34,847 nt of DNA from XYA12-FULL-58-9 sp001798605 (GCA_036736205.1 DAINMX010000044.1:1-34847); one strand, 5' to 3'. Positions 17,201-25,272 are shown, counted from the stretch's first letter. Numbers and translations: made by a program. Notes: generated from the sequence alone by a model not told the origin.

Positions 17201-17844
17201 GCACCATCGATGAGACGATAGCCCGGGAACTCGGTGATCAACCGTTGCATCATGCCAATGGTGGGCTCGTAGTGGAATGTGGGCTCTTCGGGCTCGGGTT
17301 CTTCCGATTTCGGTGTCCACGTGCCGATCACCTTGTCGTAGGTCTGTCGCGCCTGAAAATATTCGTCATATGAGTGTTCAAAATAGAGCTCCGACAACCT
17401 GAACATGGCGTCTGGCGTGTAGCGAGGATCGTCAGGGTAACGGGCAAGAAACGCCTCAAACTTCGCAATGGCCGCATCGCGCCGGGCACGCTGTTCGTGC
17501 TCCAACTTGACGATCAAGGTTTCGTAGGAATCAAATAAAAGGCTGCGTTTCTGTTGGTACTTCTGCTCGATGAGATGGCGCGTGGTTTGGCGAAACTCGG
17601 CTGCCTGCTCTTCAAATTGTCGAACCGTCTCCCCCAAAGATTCGAGCTCGGCACTCTCTTCAGCGGTGTAGCTAGGACGGGAGGGCAACCCGTTGGCCGC
17701 AAGCGGCGACGTTCCGCCGGACTCGACAGCGAAGGCTGGCGACGCGAGACTCCACACCATCATCGCCAAAACCGTGCCAGGGCACTTCGCAGTGCATGCC
17801 ACACTCTTGGGTGCTGAAACTCGCGTCACAATCTCACTCACCAT
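14245..17844 (-). CDS. Large periplasmic TPR protein with poly-proline C-terminus, GltD/AgmU-like
   Basis: 1199 residues with a signal peptide cleaved near ASPAFA (about residue 39). Most of the chain, about 80-1080, is TPR of the YbgF/BamD kind, with repeats such as ERAVDVYLEMVERYPDSRFA and KAIESYLKLVENYPKSDRRA. The last 90 residues are Pro/Ala/Glu-rich and end with ten consecutive prolines then APAP. GltD (AgmU) of M. xanthus is a periplasmic TPR protein of similar size that pairs with GltE; the next gene here is the GltE-like lipoprotein, so the same pairing is likely. It starts 19 bp after the TPR/coiled-coil gene. A GGCGAG sequence precedes the ATG. The assignment rests on architecture and order. 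Confidence 0.87.
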   Translation of the reverse strand: MVSEIVTRVSAPKSVACTAKCPGTVLAMMVWSLASPAFAVESGGTSPLAANGLPSRPSYTAEESAELESLGETVRQFEEQAAEFRQTTRHLIEQKYQQKRSLLFDSYETLIVKLEHEQRARRDAAIAKFEAFLARYPDDPRYTPDAMFRLSELYFEHSYDEYFQARQTYDKVIGTWTPKSEEPEPEEPTFHYEPTIGMMQRLITEFPGYRLIDGAYYLLGYCLGEQGEEERAVDVYLEMVERYPDSRFAAEVWTRIGEYYFSANELQLALDAYSKVLGHYDSPFYDKAMYKLAWTHYRLADPERSPEEFQKAVDTFVELLDFNVKTKAEGKERGGELHQESVQYVAISYADEQWGSLDKLLQLLQKNGEKPYDRELIAGLGDVYMDQTRFADAVAVYTVVQERFGDHVDAPLIQEKLIEAHERNRNFESAALARAFLARSYSEGSPWFEKHRDNEDAVKNAVELTRKSLYSAALFHHKQAQIHKQAGKIELAKSSYQEAAQAYGDYLRRFPHDRQLYELRFYYAESLYYSLQFESAAEQYILVRDSNADDKFREQSAFSIILSYENQIKLLESQGVFAAPKVLKSSDRPEGQAIAPQEIPEIRRNLVDASDRYAAVAPIDEKVPKVLYKAAEIYYTHDHLDEARSRFQAILEVFPQHEVAEFASNLIIESYLAQKDFAAVEKFTRSLLERSSTPGRKAFAGDLVKFKTGAMFKLAEDLDTKGEWEAAAEMYLKLIEENPDTQFVDSALNNAAVNFEKVKRYDSASKLYERLVKERPKSPLADTALFRVGLNAERFFDFPKAIESYLKLVENYPKSDRRADSIYNAALSLENTQDYERSAVQYQRYCKLFPNRDDAPAVCFRAGAVYEKMGDGQRVISTYTTFVKKYRGNAAHADKVVEAYLKMAKTYENQRKEKDAVQHYQLVVKTFQRSADKTKAAPFAAEAQFALVERDFARFDKLKIEGNGKQQQKALQKKAEALKKVETSYKDILSFKQIDWTLASLFRIGQLYQKFAEAILAAPCPADVKRAAKGGGWSVEEVCDQYKVALEDKAITIEDKAVSAFETTISRAREFQVANKWTKRTLVALNKLRRREWPLQKDAKTYVDDLVVSAPPIVDSNGKIFEPTQAPETAPTPPAPTPAPTPRSEPEEESPVPSAAPATPAALPVATPIEPAATPIEPVQPEAMLPPPPPPPPPPAPAP

Positions 17845-17863
17845 GCGAAGCTCGCCGAGCGCC

Positions 17864-20215
17864 TCAGTCGCCGCTCAACACCTCGCTGAACTCTTGGTCC
17901 AGTATCTGCAGCTCTCGGCGTTGCTCTGCAACCCGTTGGCTGATCTCATGAGTCCGCATTTCTTTTTTTGCCCACGCCACATCGACAATTCCGACATCAG
18001 CACGCAACACGAGAGCCTGAAACTTCTTCTGCACTTCGCGAAGTGATCCCTTTGCAACTTCTCCAACCACCTGCTTGGCCTCTTCACGAACGGCCACCAT
18101 CGAATCGCGATGAGCCTGCAGAGCCCGCCGCTCTTTCGCCAATTCTTCCTTCAAGCCAACAGAACGCAGAGCGACGAGCTCCCCGATCCGGGTCTTGAAG
18201 CCTTCCAACTCGGCGTTGTAACCACCAATGACTTCTCGCAATCGTTCGATCTCACGGCGTCCCTGCCCAGCCTCAGCCGCAAGGTGTTGGACACTCGACA
18301 GAATCTCGCGTTCAGATTCCAAATTTGCCGAATAACGAGCCCGCACCTCCTCCTCGCGGGCTTCCTTTTCACTGGTAACGGAAATCAGTGCTTTTTCTGT
18401 GGCGATTTGCTGCTCGAGCATCCTGTGGATCTTTTCGAGCTCCTCCACTTCGTTTAGGTGCGTCGCGATCCGACCGGAGTAATCAGCATGTACGTCATCG
18501 GCGATCATTTCGCGATGCTGCCCAATCCAAGCTTTGAGACCATTGAGCTGCGCTCGCATGCTGTCGATGTCATACTTCAGACGATAGGCTTGCTGTTGTA
18601 GGGCCAACATGTTTCCACGCATGACTTCAACACGCCCCTCATACTCCTCTTTCTGCTGCGGTAGTTTGCGATACTCTGGCTCCAAGGCTGCCCTCTGTGC
18701 CAACACTTGTTCGAGCTCTGCTCTTTGCGCATCACCCAGCTCTCCCTGCACAAGCCCACGTTCGATCGTGGTGAGACGCTCCTGAAAACTCACCAGGGTG
18801 TTGCCGTATTCAAGAATGAGACCTTGAGCCCCTTTGAGTCCGGGGAAAAATGAAGCTCGCCGCCCAGAATCAAGGATCGACATCAACTGAGAGATCATAT
18901 CGTCGGCTTGGCGCAACGATTCGTCACTCTCATCGATGGCTCGCAGCACCCCCAGCGCGTGTCGCAACTTTCCAGCATCCCGCGCCCAATGGACAGCCAA
19001 CGGCGACAGAACTCCTCGAGAACCCCCAGTTCCACTGACCGCCTCGAAATACTCTTCCGGGGCGATGTTATCCTCAATCAATCGATTGAGCTCGTCACGG
19101 GGCCGGCCGTATCGATCGACAACCTCGTCGAACACCTCCTCAGCTTGCTCGAGCTGCCCTACCTTGATGCGAATATTGCCGAGCAATAGGCGCGCCTCAG
19201 GCGCGATCGGGTTCTCAGCTTCGGCAAGCAGGAGGATCTCGAGAGCATTCATTGCTTTCTTGTACTCGACAACCCGCTCGGCGTCGGTCGCGGCTGCATT
19301 GGCGGCTCTCACGTACGTCCACGTCACCTCAAACAATGCCTCTTCAAACAACGGGCTCGTTCGCGCGACATACTGATAAGCATCCGCGGATTCACCGAAT
19401 CGACCTTGCTCAAGTAGGATGCGCCCTTGGTTCATGGCGGCCAAATCCCGTATTTGAGCCGCGCCAGCAGCACTCTTCTGCGAATGGGCCAGCCGCTCGA
19501 ACTGCTCGCGAGCAACGTCTAGCTCACCCGCTTGCAGACTCGCCACCGCATTAACGTATGCAGCACGCAGAGCAAGTTCGTGATCTGGCGGCACCCCTGC
19601 GAGCGTTTCTTTGACCTTGCCCGGTAAACCCTGACGCAGGAGACTCTTGGCGCGAATATACGCAATGCCCGGTGGCAAGTGGCCCCGCCCCTCCAGCACG
19701 CCCACGTGTTCTTCGAGACCATTCCAGTTTTCGTTGCGATCGGCTATCTGGATGAGCCTTCTCACCGCATCTTCAAGAAATTGCCGATCACGTCGCTCGA
19801 CAATCTGCTGGAACAACTGCTTCGCAGATTGATCGTGCTTCATTTGGTAGAGCGACTCTGCCAGGTAGTAGAGCCCCTTGGGATATGCGGGCTCACCGGT
19901 GTTTTTTCGATCGGCGATAAATTCGTACAGAGCCAAGGACGCCCGCTGGTAATCCCCAAGGAGAAACAGGATCTCAGCATCGGTGACTCGCTCTTCGAGT
20001 TTCCGACGTTTGCCCTCAACCTCAGCGGCGTCATATTTGCCAATCAACGTCTTGAGCTTGACACCCATGGATGCAACGTCGTTGCTGACCCCTTGCAACG
20101 GGGCTGACTGGGCTGGTGCCCGAGCCGGCAACAACAGCGAGACCATCGCAACCAGAAGAATTGCGATCCTCGAGCCGCGAACCAGCCCCCGCATCTCATC
20201 GCCTGCGGAAATCAC
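17864..20215 (-). CDS. Exported TPR plus coiled-coil protein
   Basis: 783 residues. Signal peptide: hydrophobic AILLVAMVSLLLP then APAQ, cleaved near residue 36. Residues about 60-420 are helical TPR-like repeats (RASLALYEFIADRKNTG, HDQSAKQLFQQIVERRD, LEQAEEVFDEVVDRYG). Residues about 455-783 are almost entirely charged heptad-type coiled coil rich in Glu, Arg and Gln. The GTG start overlaps the previous stop as GTGA at 20212-20215, so translation is probably coupled; ATG 20194 is an alternative. It may correspond to GltC or another periplasmic TPR partner of the gliding complex, but I would not assign a name. The coiled coil could set a spacing across the periplasm. Confidence 0.82.
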   Translation of the reverse strand: MISAGDEMRGLVRGSRIAILLVAMVSLLLPARAPAQSAPLQGVSNDVASMGVKLKTLIGKYDAAEVEGKRRKLEERVTDAEILFLLGDYQRASLALYEFIADRKNTGEPAYPKGLYYLAESLYQMKHDQSAKQLFQQIVERRDRQFLEDAVRRLIQIADRNENWNGLEEHVGVLEGRGHLPPGIAYIRAKSLLRQGLPGKVKETLAGVPPDHELALRAAYVNAVASLQAGELDVAREQFERLAHSQKSAAGAAQIRDLAAMNQGRILLEQGRFGESADAYQYVARTSPLFEEALFEVTWTYVRAANAAATDAERVVEYKKAMNALEILLLAEAENPIAPEARLLLGNIRIKVGQLEQAEEVFDEVVDRYGRPRDELNRLIEDNIAPEEYFEAVSGTGGSRGVLSPLAVHWARDAGKLRHALGVLRAIDESDESLRQADDMISQLMSILDSGRRASFFPGLKGAQGLILEYGNTLVSFQERLTTIERGLVQGELGDAQRAELEQVLAQRAALEPEYRKLPQQKEEYEGRVEVMRGNMLALQQQAYRLKYDIDSMRAQLNGLKAWIGQHREMIADDVHADYSGRIATHLNEVEELEKIHRMLEQQIATEKALISVTSEKEAREEEVRARYSANLESEREILSSVQHLAAEAGQGRREIERLREVIGGYNAELEGFKTRIGELVALRSVGLKEELAKERRALQAHRDSMVAVREEAKQVVGEVAKGSLREVQKKFQALVLRADVGIVDVAWAKKEMRTHEISQRVAEQRRELQILDQEFSEVLSGD

Positions 20216-20979
20216 TCGCCGTCCACACCTTCGGCCTTCTTGGTGGCCTCTTCAGCAACGGTTGTGTCCTTCAGGGCCTGCGTGCTCTCAAAGTCGTAAC
20301 GCACCGAAGGCCGGTCCTTGAGCTCGGTGGTCAGACCACCTTTCTCAAAGCCAACGATACGAACCGTCGTCAGCTTTCCTTCCTCCGCGTTGAAGGTGAA
20401 GCTGGACTTGATCTTGAATTTGTAGCCCTTCAGATAGCTGAAAAAGCCATAACCGTAACCTTGATACTCCATAAACACTGAGATCTGATGGTTGCCCGGC
20501 GCGATACTGCCGTTGAACACCTCAATTTCATTTTGCTCATCAAGCTCACCCGCCCCTGAATCGGCACGGTTGAAAATGGGTGCGCCGTCGAGCGCGTACT
20601 GAACCCGACGCAGCTTGAACGAGCTGCCCATTTCATTTTGGTGTACCAGGACAGCCTTGGCACCGGAGATGGCACCGTGCAAGACCACTTCTTGAAGTTG
20701 AATCAAGCGAGCCTTCGATTGGAATATCTTCTCTTTGAGCTCGTTGACACGCTCTTCGATGTCTCGAAGCTTGATATTGAAGCCTTGCTCTGTTGGCGGA
20801 GCAGCTGCCTCACTGATCTCCTCGCCTGTGGGCGCCTCACCCGAGGGGGCGGTTAAGGAAGGAGTGGTGTCTTCCGTCGTCTCACCAACAGCTGGGGCAA
20901 CAGTCTGTGCCCACGCAGATCCCCCAGAACCAAGCAACAGCGCCAGCCATACGCCCAGCGCAACATTTCTTTTGCTCAT
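20212..20979 (-). CDS. Exported protein of unknown function, first gene of the Agl/Glt-like cluster
   Basis: 255 residues with a signal peptide (hydrophobic VALGVWLALLLG, cleavage near SAWA, residue 24). An acidic Thr/Pro-rich linker (25-68) is followed by a short amphipathic coil (LRDIEERVNELKEKIFQSKARL cut at about residue 90) and a beta-rich domain (about 95-225) with SIAPGNHQISVFMEYQGYGY, the kind of strand pattern seen in periplasmic carbohydrate- or peptide-binding beta sandwiches. The tail is Glu/Lys/Ala-rich. Similar proteins sit beside gliding genes in other Myxococcota as far as I recall, but I cannot name the family. AGGGAC is about eight bases before ATG 20979. It lies downstream of a good promoter candidate and overlaps the next gene by 4 bp. 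Confidence 0.75.
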   Translation of the reverse strand: MSKRNVALGVWLALLLGSGGSAWAQTVAPAVGETTEDTTPSLTAPSGEAPTGEEISEAAAPPTEQGFNIKLRDIEERVNELKEKIFQSKARLIQLQEVVLHGAISGAKAVLVHQNEMGSSFKLRRVQYALDGAPIFNRADSGAGELDEQNEIEVFNGSIAPGNHQISVFMEYQGYGYGFFSYLKGYKFKIKSSFTFNAEEGKLTTVRIVGFEKGGLTTELKDRPSVRYDFESTQALKDTTVAEEATKKAEGVDGE

Positions 20980-21043
20980 ATCAAGTCCCTATAGGCCAAG
21001 GATTGCGGCCAAACTCACAGAGCCATGCGACAATGATCGGGCG

Positions 21044-21072
21044 ATGTTAGCCCCCCCCGTGATGCAGGTCAA
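21044..21072 (-). promoter_or_regulatory. Candidate promoter of the 11-gene Agl/Glt-like operon, with G8 spacer
   Basis: On the minus strand, TTGACC (21067-21072) and TAACAT (21044-21049) are exactly 17 bp apart, matching five and four of six consensus positions. The spacer includes a run of eight G (C8 at 21051-21058 on the plus strand). Transcription would begin near 21037, about 57 bases before ATG 20979. It is the best sigma70-like match seen in the window. Confidence 0.5.
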
Positions 21073-21227
21073 CGCCCTAACCCAGCCCCAAATCTCCTCG
21101 ACCTAACGGCACATCTGGCGATTCGGACAGCACTTGATCGTGGATTTGGGCCAGCACTGGGGTCCATTCGGAAACGGTCGCCGATGAACCGCGACCCAAC
21201 ATGTTTTTGCTGCAAAACGAAAGGCCG

Positions 21228-21815
21228 TCAACCGCCCTTTTTCAGCTCGGTGAGGACGAGCTTGGCAATCGCCTTGAGCGTATCGAAGACCCCATTGCCC
21301 AGGGTGGCCGATGCGTCGAAGTCGGGAACCAGTCGCGGATTGAGAAGACGCCTCAACTCCGGTGCCTCCGCCGCGTTGGGAAGGTCGCGTTTGTTGTATT
21401 GAATGACGAAGGGGATTTTGTCGAGATCGTACCCTTGCTCCGCGAGGTTGGTACGCAGATTCTCCAAAGACTCGAGATTGGCTTCCATGCGCTCGATCTG
21501 ACTGTCGGCGACGAACACCACGCCGTCAACTCCCTTCAAGATGAGCTTACGACTCGCGTCGTAGAACACCTGACCGGGGACGGTGTAGAGATGGAAGCGG
21601 GTCTTGAAACCTCGAATCTCACCGAGCGACAGCGGCAGGAAGTCGAAGAACAACGTCCGCTCTGTCTCGGTGGCGAGGGAGATCATCTTCCCCTTCGCTT
21701 CCGGATTGGTCTTGTTGTAGATGTACTGCAGGTTCGTCGTCTTCCCACACAGACCGGGACCGTAATAGACGATCTTGCAGTTAATCTCGCGGGAGCTGTA
21801 ATTAATAAAGGACAT
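21228..21815 (-). CDS. mglA: Ras-like polarity/gliding GTPase MglA
   Basis: MglA is the small GTPase that sets the leading pole and activates motility complexes in M. xanthus. This protein is 195 residues, the same length. The P-loop is GPGLCGKTT (19-27). Arg53 and Gln82, used for GTP hydrolysis together with MglB, are present at the same numbers, and the switch II motif is TVPGQ with the MglA-specific Thr78 instead of Asp. The base-binding motif is NKRDLP (141-146). The C-terminus LVLTELKKGG is as in Myxococcus. It follows mglB by 17 bp in the order mglB-mglA, and precedes the Agl/Glt-like cluster by 248 bp on the same strand. Such tight conservation argues for a functional regulator rather than a divergent paralog. 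Confidence 0.97.
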   Translation of the reverse strand: MSFINYSSREINCKIVYYGPGLCGKTTNLQYIYNKTNPEAKGKMISLATETERTLFFDFLPLSLGEIRGFKTRFHLYTVPGQVFYDASRKLILKGVDGVVFVADSQIERMEANLESLENLRTNLAEQGYDLDKIPFVIQYNKRDLPNAAEAPELRRLLNPRLVPDFDASATLGNGVFDTLKAIAKLVLTELKKGG

Positions 21816-21832
21816 GGCGCTGTAGCGTTCCG

Positions 21833-22312
21833 TTACTCGCTAAACAGATTGTCAATGTCGTCGTCGGTGATCTCAGCGAATGGAGTCCCCTGCGCATGAC
21901 TCTGAGCCTTTGCGATCATCGTGACAAAAATACCACCTAGCTCCTCACTCGCCTTTTTGACCCGCAGTCGAACCAAACCGAGGCTCGACCTCTGATCAAA
22001 CATGACCACGAGGATCGCCCGCTGGGCGACGATGGAGAGGTGCAGGTTGTCCTTCTCCCCTTCGTGGAACACATTGGGAAACTCTTTCTCGCCGATCAGT
22101 TTCGCCAAACCACTCGTGGCGGCAATGTTACCTGCGGTGAGCGAAGCCAACGACGTCGTATCGAGGTTGTCGATCTCCCCATGGCTGGTTATGTACTGCC
22201 CGTTCTTATCAACGAGCAAAACAGCCTTGGCATTCGCCTCTCTGGTGAGGCGTTCGCAGATAGCTGATATCAGCTTGAACTCCTCTTCATACATGACCAT
22301 CTGCTGGTCCAT
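21833..22312 (-). CDS. mglB: Roadblock/LC7 GTPase-activating protein MglB
   Basis: MglB is the homodimeric roadblock-domain GAP for MglA and helps place it at the lagging pole. At 159 residues it matches the M. xanthus length. The MVMYEEEF start, the central LDTTSLASLTAGN-type segment, and SLGLVRLRVKKASEEL are the roadblock core; the C-terminal DDDIDNLFSE corresponds to the extra helix that binds the back of MglA. GAGGAG lies ten bases before ATG 22312. It is the first gene of a two-gene unit with mglA and has its own promoter candidate in the 148-bp gap after recR. Confidence 0.96.
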   Translation of the reverse strand: MDQQMVMYEEEFKLISAICERLTREANAKAVLLVDKNGQYITSHGEIDNLDTTSLASLTAGNIAATSGLAKLIGEKEFPNVFHEGEKDNLHLSIVAQRAILVVMFDQRSSLGLVRLRVKKASEELGGIFVTMIAKAQSHAQGTPFAEITDDDIDNLFSE

Positions 22313-22382
22313 GCCAATGACGCTCCTCTAGCACTCCTCAAACGCCGTGACTACGAGTGACACCAAGTAAATGACGGGTGCT

Positions 22383-22411
22383 TAAATAGCAGACCACCCA
22401 CTCGCGTGCAA
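22383..22411 (-). promoter_or_regulatory. Candidate promoter of mglB-mglA
   Basis: On the minus strand, TTGCAC (22406-22411) and TATTTA (22383-22388) have a 17-bp spacer. The -35 match is only moderate (three of six). Transcription would start near 22376, about 63 bases before the mglB ATG. Confidence 0.35.
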
Positions 22412-22460
22412 GCAACTGATTCGCCTTCGCGATGATGTTTATCTACAGAAGAAACCTGCA

Positions 22461-23090
22461 TTAAAGCTCCCTGCGCTCGGCAAGGGCCCTCCCCAAGGTT
22501 GCGTGGTCAATATACTCGAGCTCGCCTCCCAAGGGGATTCCTGAAGCAAGACGGGTGACCCGAATCCCCAGCGGCTTGATGAGGCCGGTGAGATACAATG
22601 CGGTAGCATCCCCCTCGACGTCGGCGTTGGTCGCTAGAATCACCTCTGTCACACCGGCCTCAAGCCGGGAGAGCAAATGTGGGATCTTCAGATCCTCAGG
22701 TCCTATGCCATCGAGGGGGGCGAGCGCCCCGTGTAGCACGTGATAAAGGCCCTTGTAGGCGCTGATGGATTCGATGGCGCGCAGATCCTGAACGCTCTCA
22801 ACCACACATATAGTATTGGATTGCCGCGATGGACTATCACACACCCGACAGCGTTCACCGCTGCACAAATTCTGGCACATTTTGCACATTCCCACCTGGT
22901 CGCTCACAGCGACCAGCGCCTTGGCCAGATCGCGTGCCAAGGAAGGCCCCTGATGCGGGGATGCTCGAATGATGTGAAAGGCCAGCCGGGTGGCGCTGCG
23001 CTCGCCGATACCGGGAAGTCGGCTGAGCTCCAGAATCAAGCGTTGGATGGGATCGCTGCCAAGAGCGAGGTCTCGATCATCGATTGGCAT
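22461..23090 (-). CDS. recR: Recombination mediator protein RecR
   Basis: RecR works with RecO (and RecF) to load RecA on gapped DNA. In 209 residues it shows the helix-hairpin-helix LSRLPGIGERSATRLAFHI (23-40), a C4 zinc finger (C69, C72, C81, C84) and the Toprim domain starting ICVVESVQDLRAIE, with the H-G-..-P-..-G pattern and the C-terminal GGELEYIDHATL. I chose ATG 23090, which overlaps the end of ybaB by 14 bp; the frame is open farther upstream, but that part reads through ybaB and has no RecR similarity. It is the last gene of the dnaX-ybaB-recR operon, a widespread bacterial arrangement. Confidence 0.97.
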   Translation of the reverse strand: MPIDDRDLALGSDPIQRLILELSRLPGIGERSATRLAFHIIRASPHQGPSLARDLAKALVAVSDQVGMCKMCQNLCSGERCRVCDSPSRQSNTICVVESVQDLRAIESISAYKGLYHVLHGALAPLDGIGPEDLKIPHLLSRLEAGVTEVILATNADVEGDATALYLTGLIKPLGIRVTRLASGIPLGGELEYIDHATLGRALAERREL

Positions 23091-23409
23091 CGGGGAACCC
23101 AAACGCCGACAGATCGACCCCGAGCCCTTGGGCAAAGTTGCCCATCTTCTGGCGCAACTCTTCTGCCACCTTGTTTGCCGCTTGGTTGAATGCGGCACGC
23201 ACCAAATCTTCGATCAGGGCCTTGTCACTGGACTCCATAAGCTTGGGGTCGAGACTCACCTCCACCGCCTCATACTTACCCGTGAGAACCACCCGCGCCA
23301 TGCCGCCACCGGCCTCGCCGGTAACACGCAGCCTGGCTGCCGCTTCTTGGCTGTTAGCGAGCTGCTCGCGCACCTGGGTCGCCATCTGCATGAGATTGGC
23401 AATATCCAT
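23077..23409 (-). CDS. ybaB: YbaB/EbfC family nucleoid-associated protein
   Basis: 110 residues, the usual size. The family binds DNA as a small dimer and is nearly always next to recR. MDIANLMQMATQVREQL starts a long helix; the beta core is AGGGMARVVLTGKYEAVEVSLDP, split in the chain at about 34-55, and a long helix follows (LVRAAFNQAANKVAEELRQKM). TAGGAG is six bases before ATG 23409. It lies 9 bp after dnaX and overlaps recR, so the three genes are co-transcribed. Confidence 0.95.
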   Translation of the reverse strand: MDIANLMQMATQVREQLANSQEAAARLRVTGEAGGGMARVVLTGKYEAVEVSLDPKLMESSDKALIEDLVRAAFNQAANKVAEELRQKMGNFAQGLGVDLSAFGFPDANR

Positions 23410-23418
23410 GAATAACTC

Positions 23419-25245
23419 CTACGCCGACTCGTCGGCACCCTCGCTCTTTTCAAGGGTAATCACTTCTTTGATCTCACCGCCAAGAATAGAGATTGCCCCC
23501 TTGACCGCCGGGTGATTGAGCGCATCGGTACGAATCTCATGATCGCGGCTCTTCTCACGTCGCGCTTCAGATTCGGCGATCGTGGCTATCCTCTTCCCAG
23601 CCTCAGAATTCGCAGCGGACAGCGTGAGAGTAACCGGCACACCAAAATGCTCAGCCAGCGCCTGTTCGAGCAACGAGCGATTGCCCCGCTCCTGGGCCGA
23701 TTCCCAGTAAAAAGTCTTGGGGGGATACGCAATCTCCACCCCTGTGGCAGCAAATGAAACGGGTCGCCCGTGTTCCAATACCGACGCCAAAGCTGGCCGC
23801 TGTCGCCGCACCCGCTCCACCAATTCTCCCCATTCGGTCGACGGCGCCTTGGGCTGGCCATCGCCGCCGGAAAGTCCCTTGGGCTGGCCATCGTTGCCGG
23901 AAGGCGCGACGGGCGTGGCTGACTGAGAACCCACTGACACTTGACGTTGCGAAACAGACTGGGTGACTGCTTGAGAACTTGCCTTGGCGGAATGCTCTGA
24001 CGTAGACGGTAGAGCCGTGGACTTGCTAGGACCTGACATGCCTCCAGCCGGATCGACACCGGCTTTGGAGCTCGGCATTTTTCCCGACGCCTTTGCAGAG
24101 GTGCCAACCAAGACAGCATCGAGCTTCTCCAGCAGGGTCCCCAAGGACTGTGCAGGCTCGACCTCTAGCAGTCGCAACAGCCCCATCTCAAGACTTATGC
24201 GGGGAAATCGGGAACGACTGACGTCATCGGTGACGCTCACCAACAGGGAGAAATAACGGTGCAGGTCAGGACGACTGAGAGTATTGGCCTGTTGTTTGAG
24301 TCCGTCGATTTCGCCCGGTGATCGATCGAGTAGGGTCTCCGACGGCGACTCGACCATCTTGGCCACCATGAGATCGCGGAAGTGCTCGACCAACAGGCTC
24401 GACAGATCACTGAGGTCATAACCCCGCGCATCCACCTCGGCAACCGCCGCCAACAGACGGTTGGCATCCTTGGCCAAGATCGCATCGCTCAGTTGGAAAA
24501 TGATCTCGCGATCGACGACACCAAGCGCCTCGATGACCTGGGCGTCGTCGGGCACGTCTCCGGCATAGCTGAGAACCTGGTCGAGGAGCGATAGGGCGTC
24601 GCGAACAGATCCTTGGGCCTCACGGACAACCGCGGCAACAGCCTGGGGTCCGAGAGTAGCCCCTTCCTTGGCAAGGATGCCGCGCAGGTGCTCCGTGAGC
24701 ACCGGGATCGAAACCCTGCGAAAATCAAACCGCTGACACCGCGAGAGGATCGTTGCGGGGATCTTCTGCGGCTCGGTGGTCGCAAAAATGAACTTCACAT
24801 GCTCCGGCGGTTCCTCGAGGGTCTTGAGCAGAGCATTGAATGCCTCGGAAGTGAGTTGGTGCACCTCGTCGATGATGTAAAGCTTGAGCCGACCTCGGCT
24901 GGGCATATATCGGACAGTCTCACGCAGCTCGCGAACGCTGTCGACACCCCGATTCGAAGCGCCGTCGATTTCGAGGACGTCAGGACTTACGCCCGAAGCG
25001 ATCTCTTTGCACACCGAACACTGCCCGCAAGGGCTCTGTGTGGGTCCCTTCTCGCAGTTGAGAGCCCGCGCCAGAACCCGCGCCGTCGTGGTCTTGCCTA
25101 CCCCACGAGCCCCAGTGAACAAAAATGCGTGATGGACGCGATTGAGCCGAATGGCGTTCTTGAGGGTTCGAACCACGTGGGCTTGACCGACAATCTCGTC
25201 AAAACTCCCAGGCCGATATTTCCGCGCAAGGACCAGGTAAGACAC
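23419..25245 (-). CDS. dnaX: DNA polymerase III subunit gamma/tau
   Basis: DnaX is the AAA+ motor of the clamp loader. 608 residues from GTG 25245, which is preceded by GAGGTGA; the frame is open another 91 codons upstream but that part is not DnaX-like and crosses the promoter. SYLVLARKYRP is the standard N-terminus. Walker A is GARGVGKTT (45-53), the zinc-binding cysteines are C64, C73, C76 and C79, Walker B is IIDEVHQL, and the sensor 1 region FIFATTEPQKIPATILSRCQ includes the SRC arginine finger. After domain III a Ser/Ala/Gly-rich linker (about 380-470) leads to a tau-like C-terminal domain. No strong programmed frameshift site is seen, so a short gamma form is not predicted. Confidence 0.97.
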   Translation of the reverse strand: MSYLVLARKYRPGSFDEIVGQAHVVRTLKNAIRLNRVHHAFLFTGARGVGKTTTARVLARALNCEKGPTQSPCGQCSVCKEIASGVSPDVLEIDGASNRGVDSVRELRETVRYMPSRGRLKLYIIDEVHQLTSEAFNALLKTLEEPPEHVKFIFATTEPQKIPATILSRCQRFDFRRVSIPVLTEHLRGILAKEGATLGPQAVAAVVREAQGSVRDALSLLDQVLSYAGDVPDDAQVIEALGVVDREIIFQLSDAILAKDANRLLAAVAEVDARGYDLSDLSSLLVEHFRDLMVAKMVESPSETLLDRSPGEIDGLKQQANTLSRPDLHRYFSLLVSVTDDVSRSRFPRISLEMGLLRLLEVEPAQSLGTLLEKLDAVLVGTSAKASGKMPSSKAGVDPAGGMSGPSKSTALPSTSEHSAKASSQAVTQSVSQRQVSVGSQSATPVAPSGNDGQPKGLSGGDGQPKAPSTEWGELVERVRRQRPALASVLEHGRPVSFAATGVEIAYPPKTFYWESAQERGNRSLLEQALAEHFGVPVTLTLSAANSEAGKRIATIAESEARREKSRDHEIRTDALNHPAVKGAISILGGEIKEVITLEKSEGADESA

Positions 25246-25272
25246 AGTCACCTCGGAGTGAAGGAAGGCCGA

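Noticed and set aside
23091..23198. 36-codon N-terminal extension of recR
   Set aside because: It reads through ybaB in another frame and lacks RecR similarity.
24070..24090. Programmed -1 frameshift site in dnaX (A5 run in the linker)
   Set aside because: Only five A residues and no canonical slippery heptamer; a gamma form cannot be supported.
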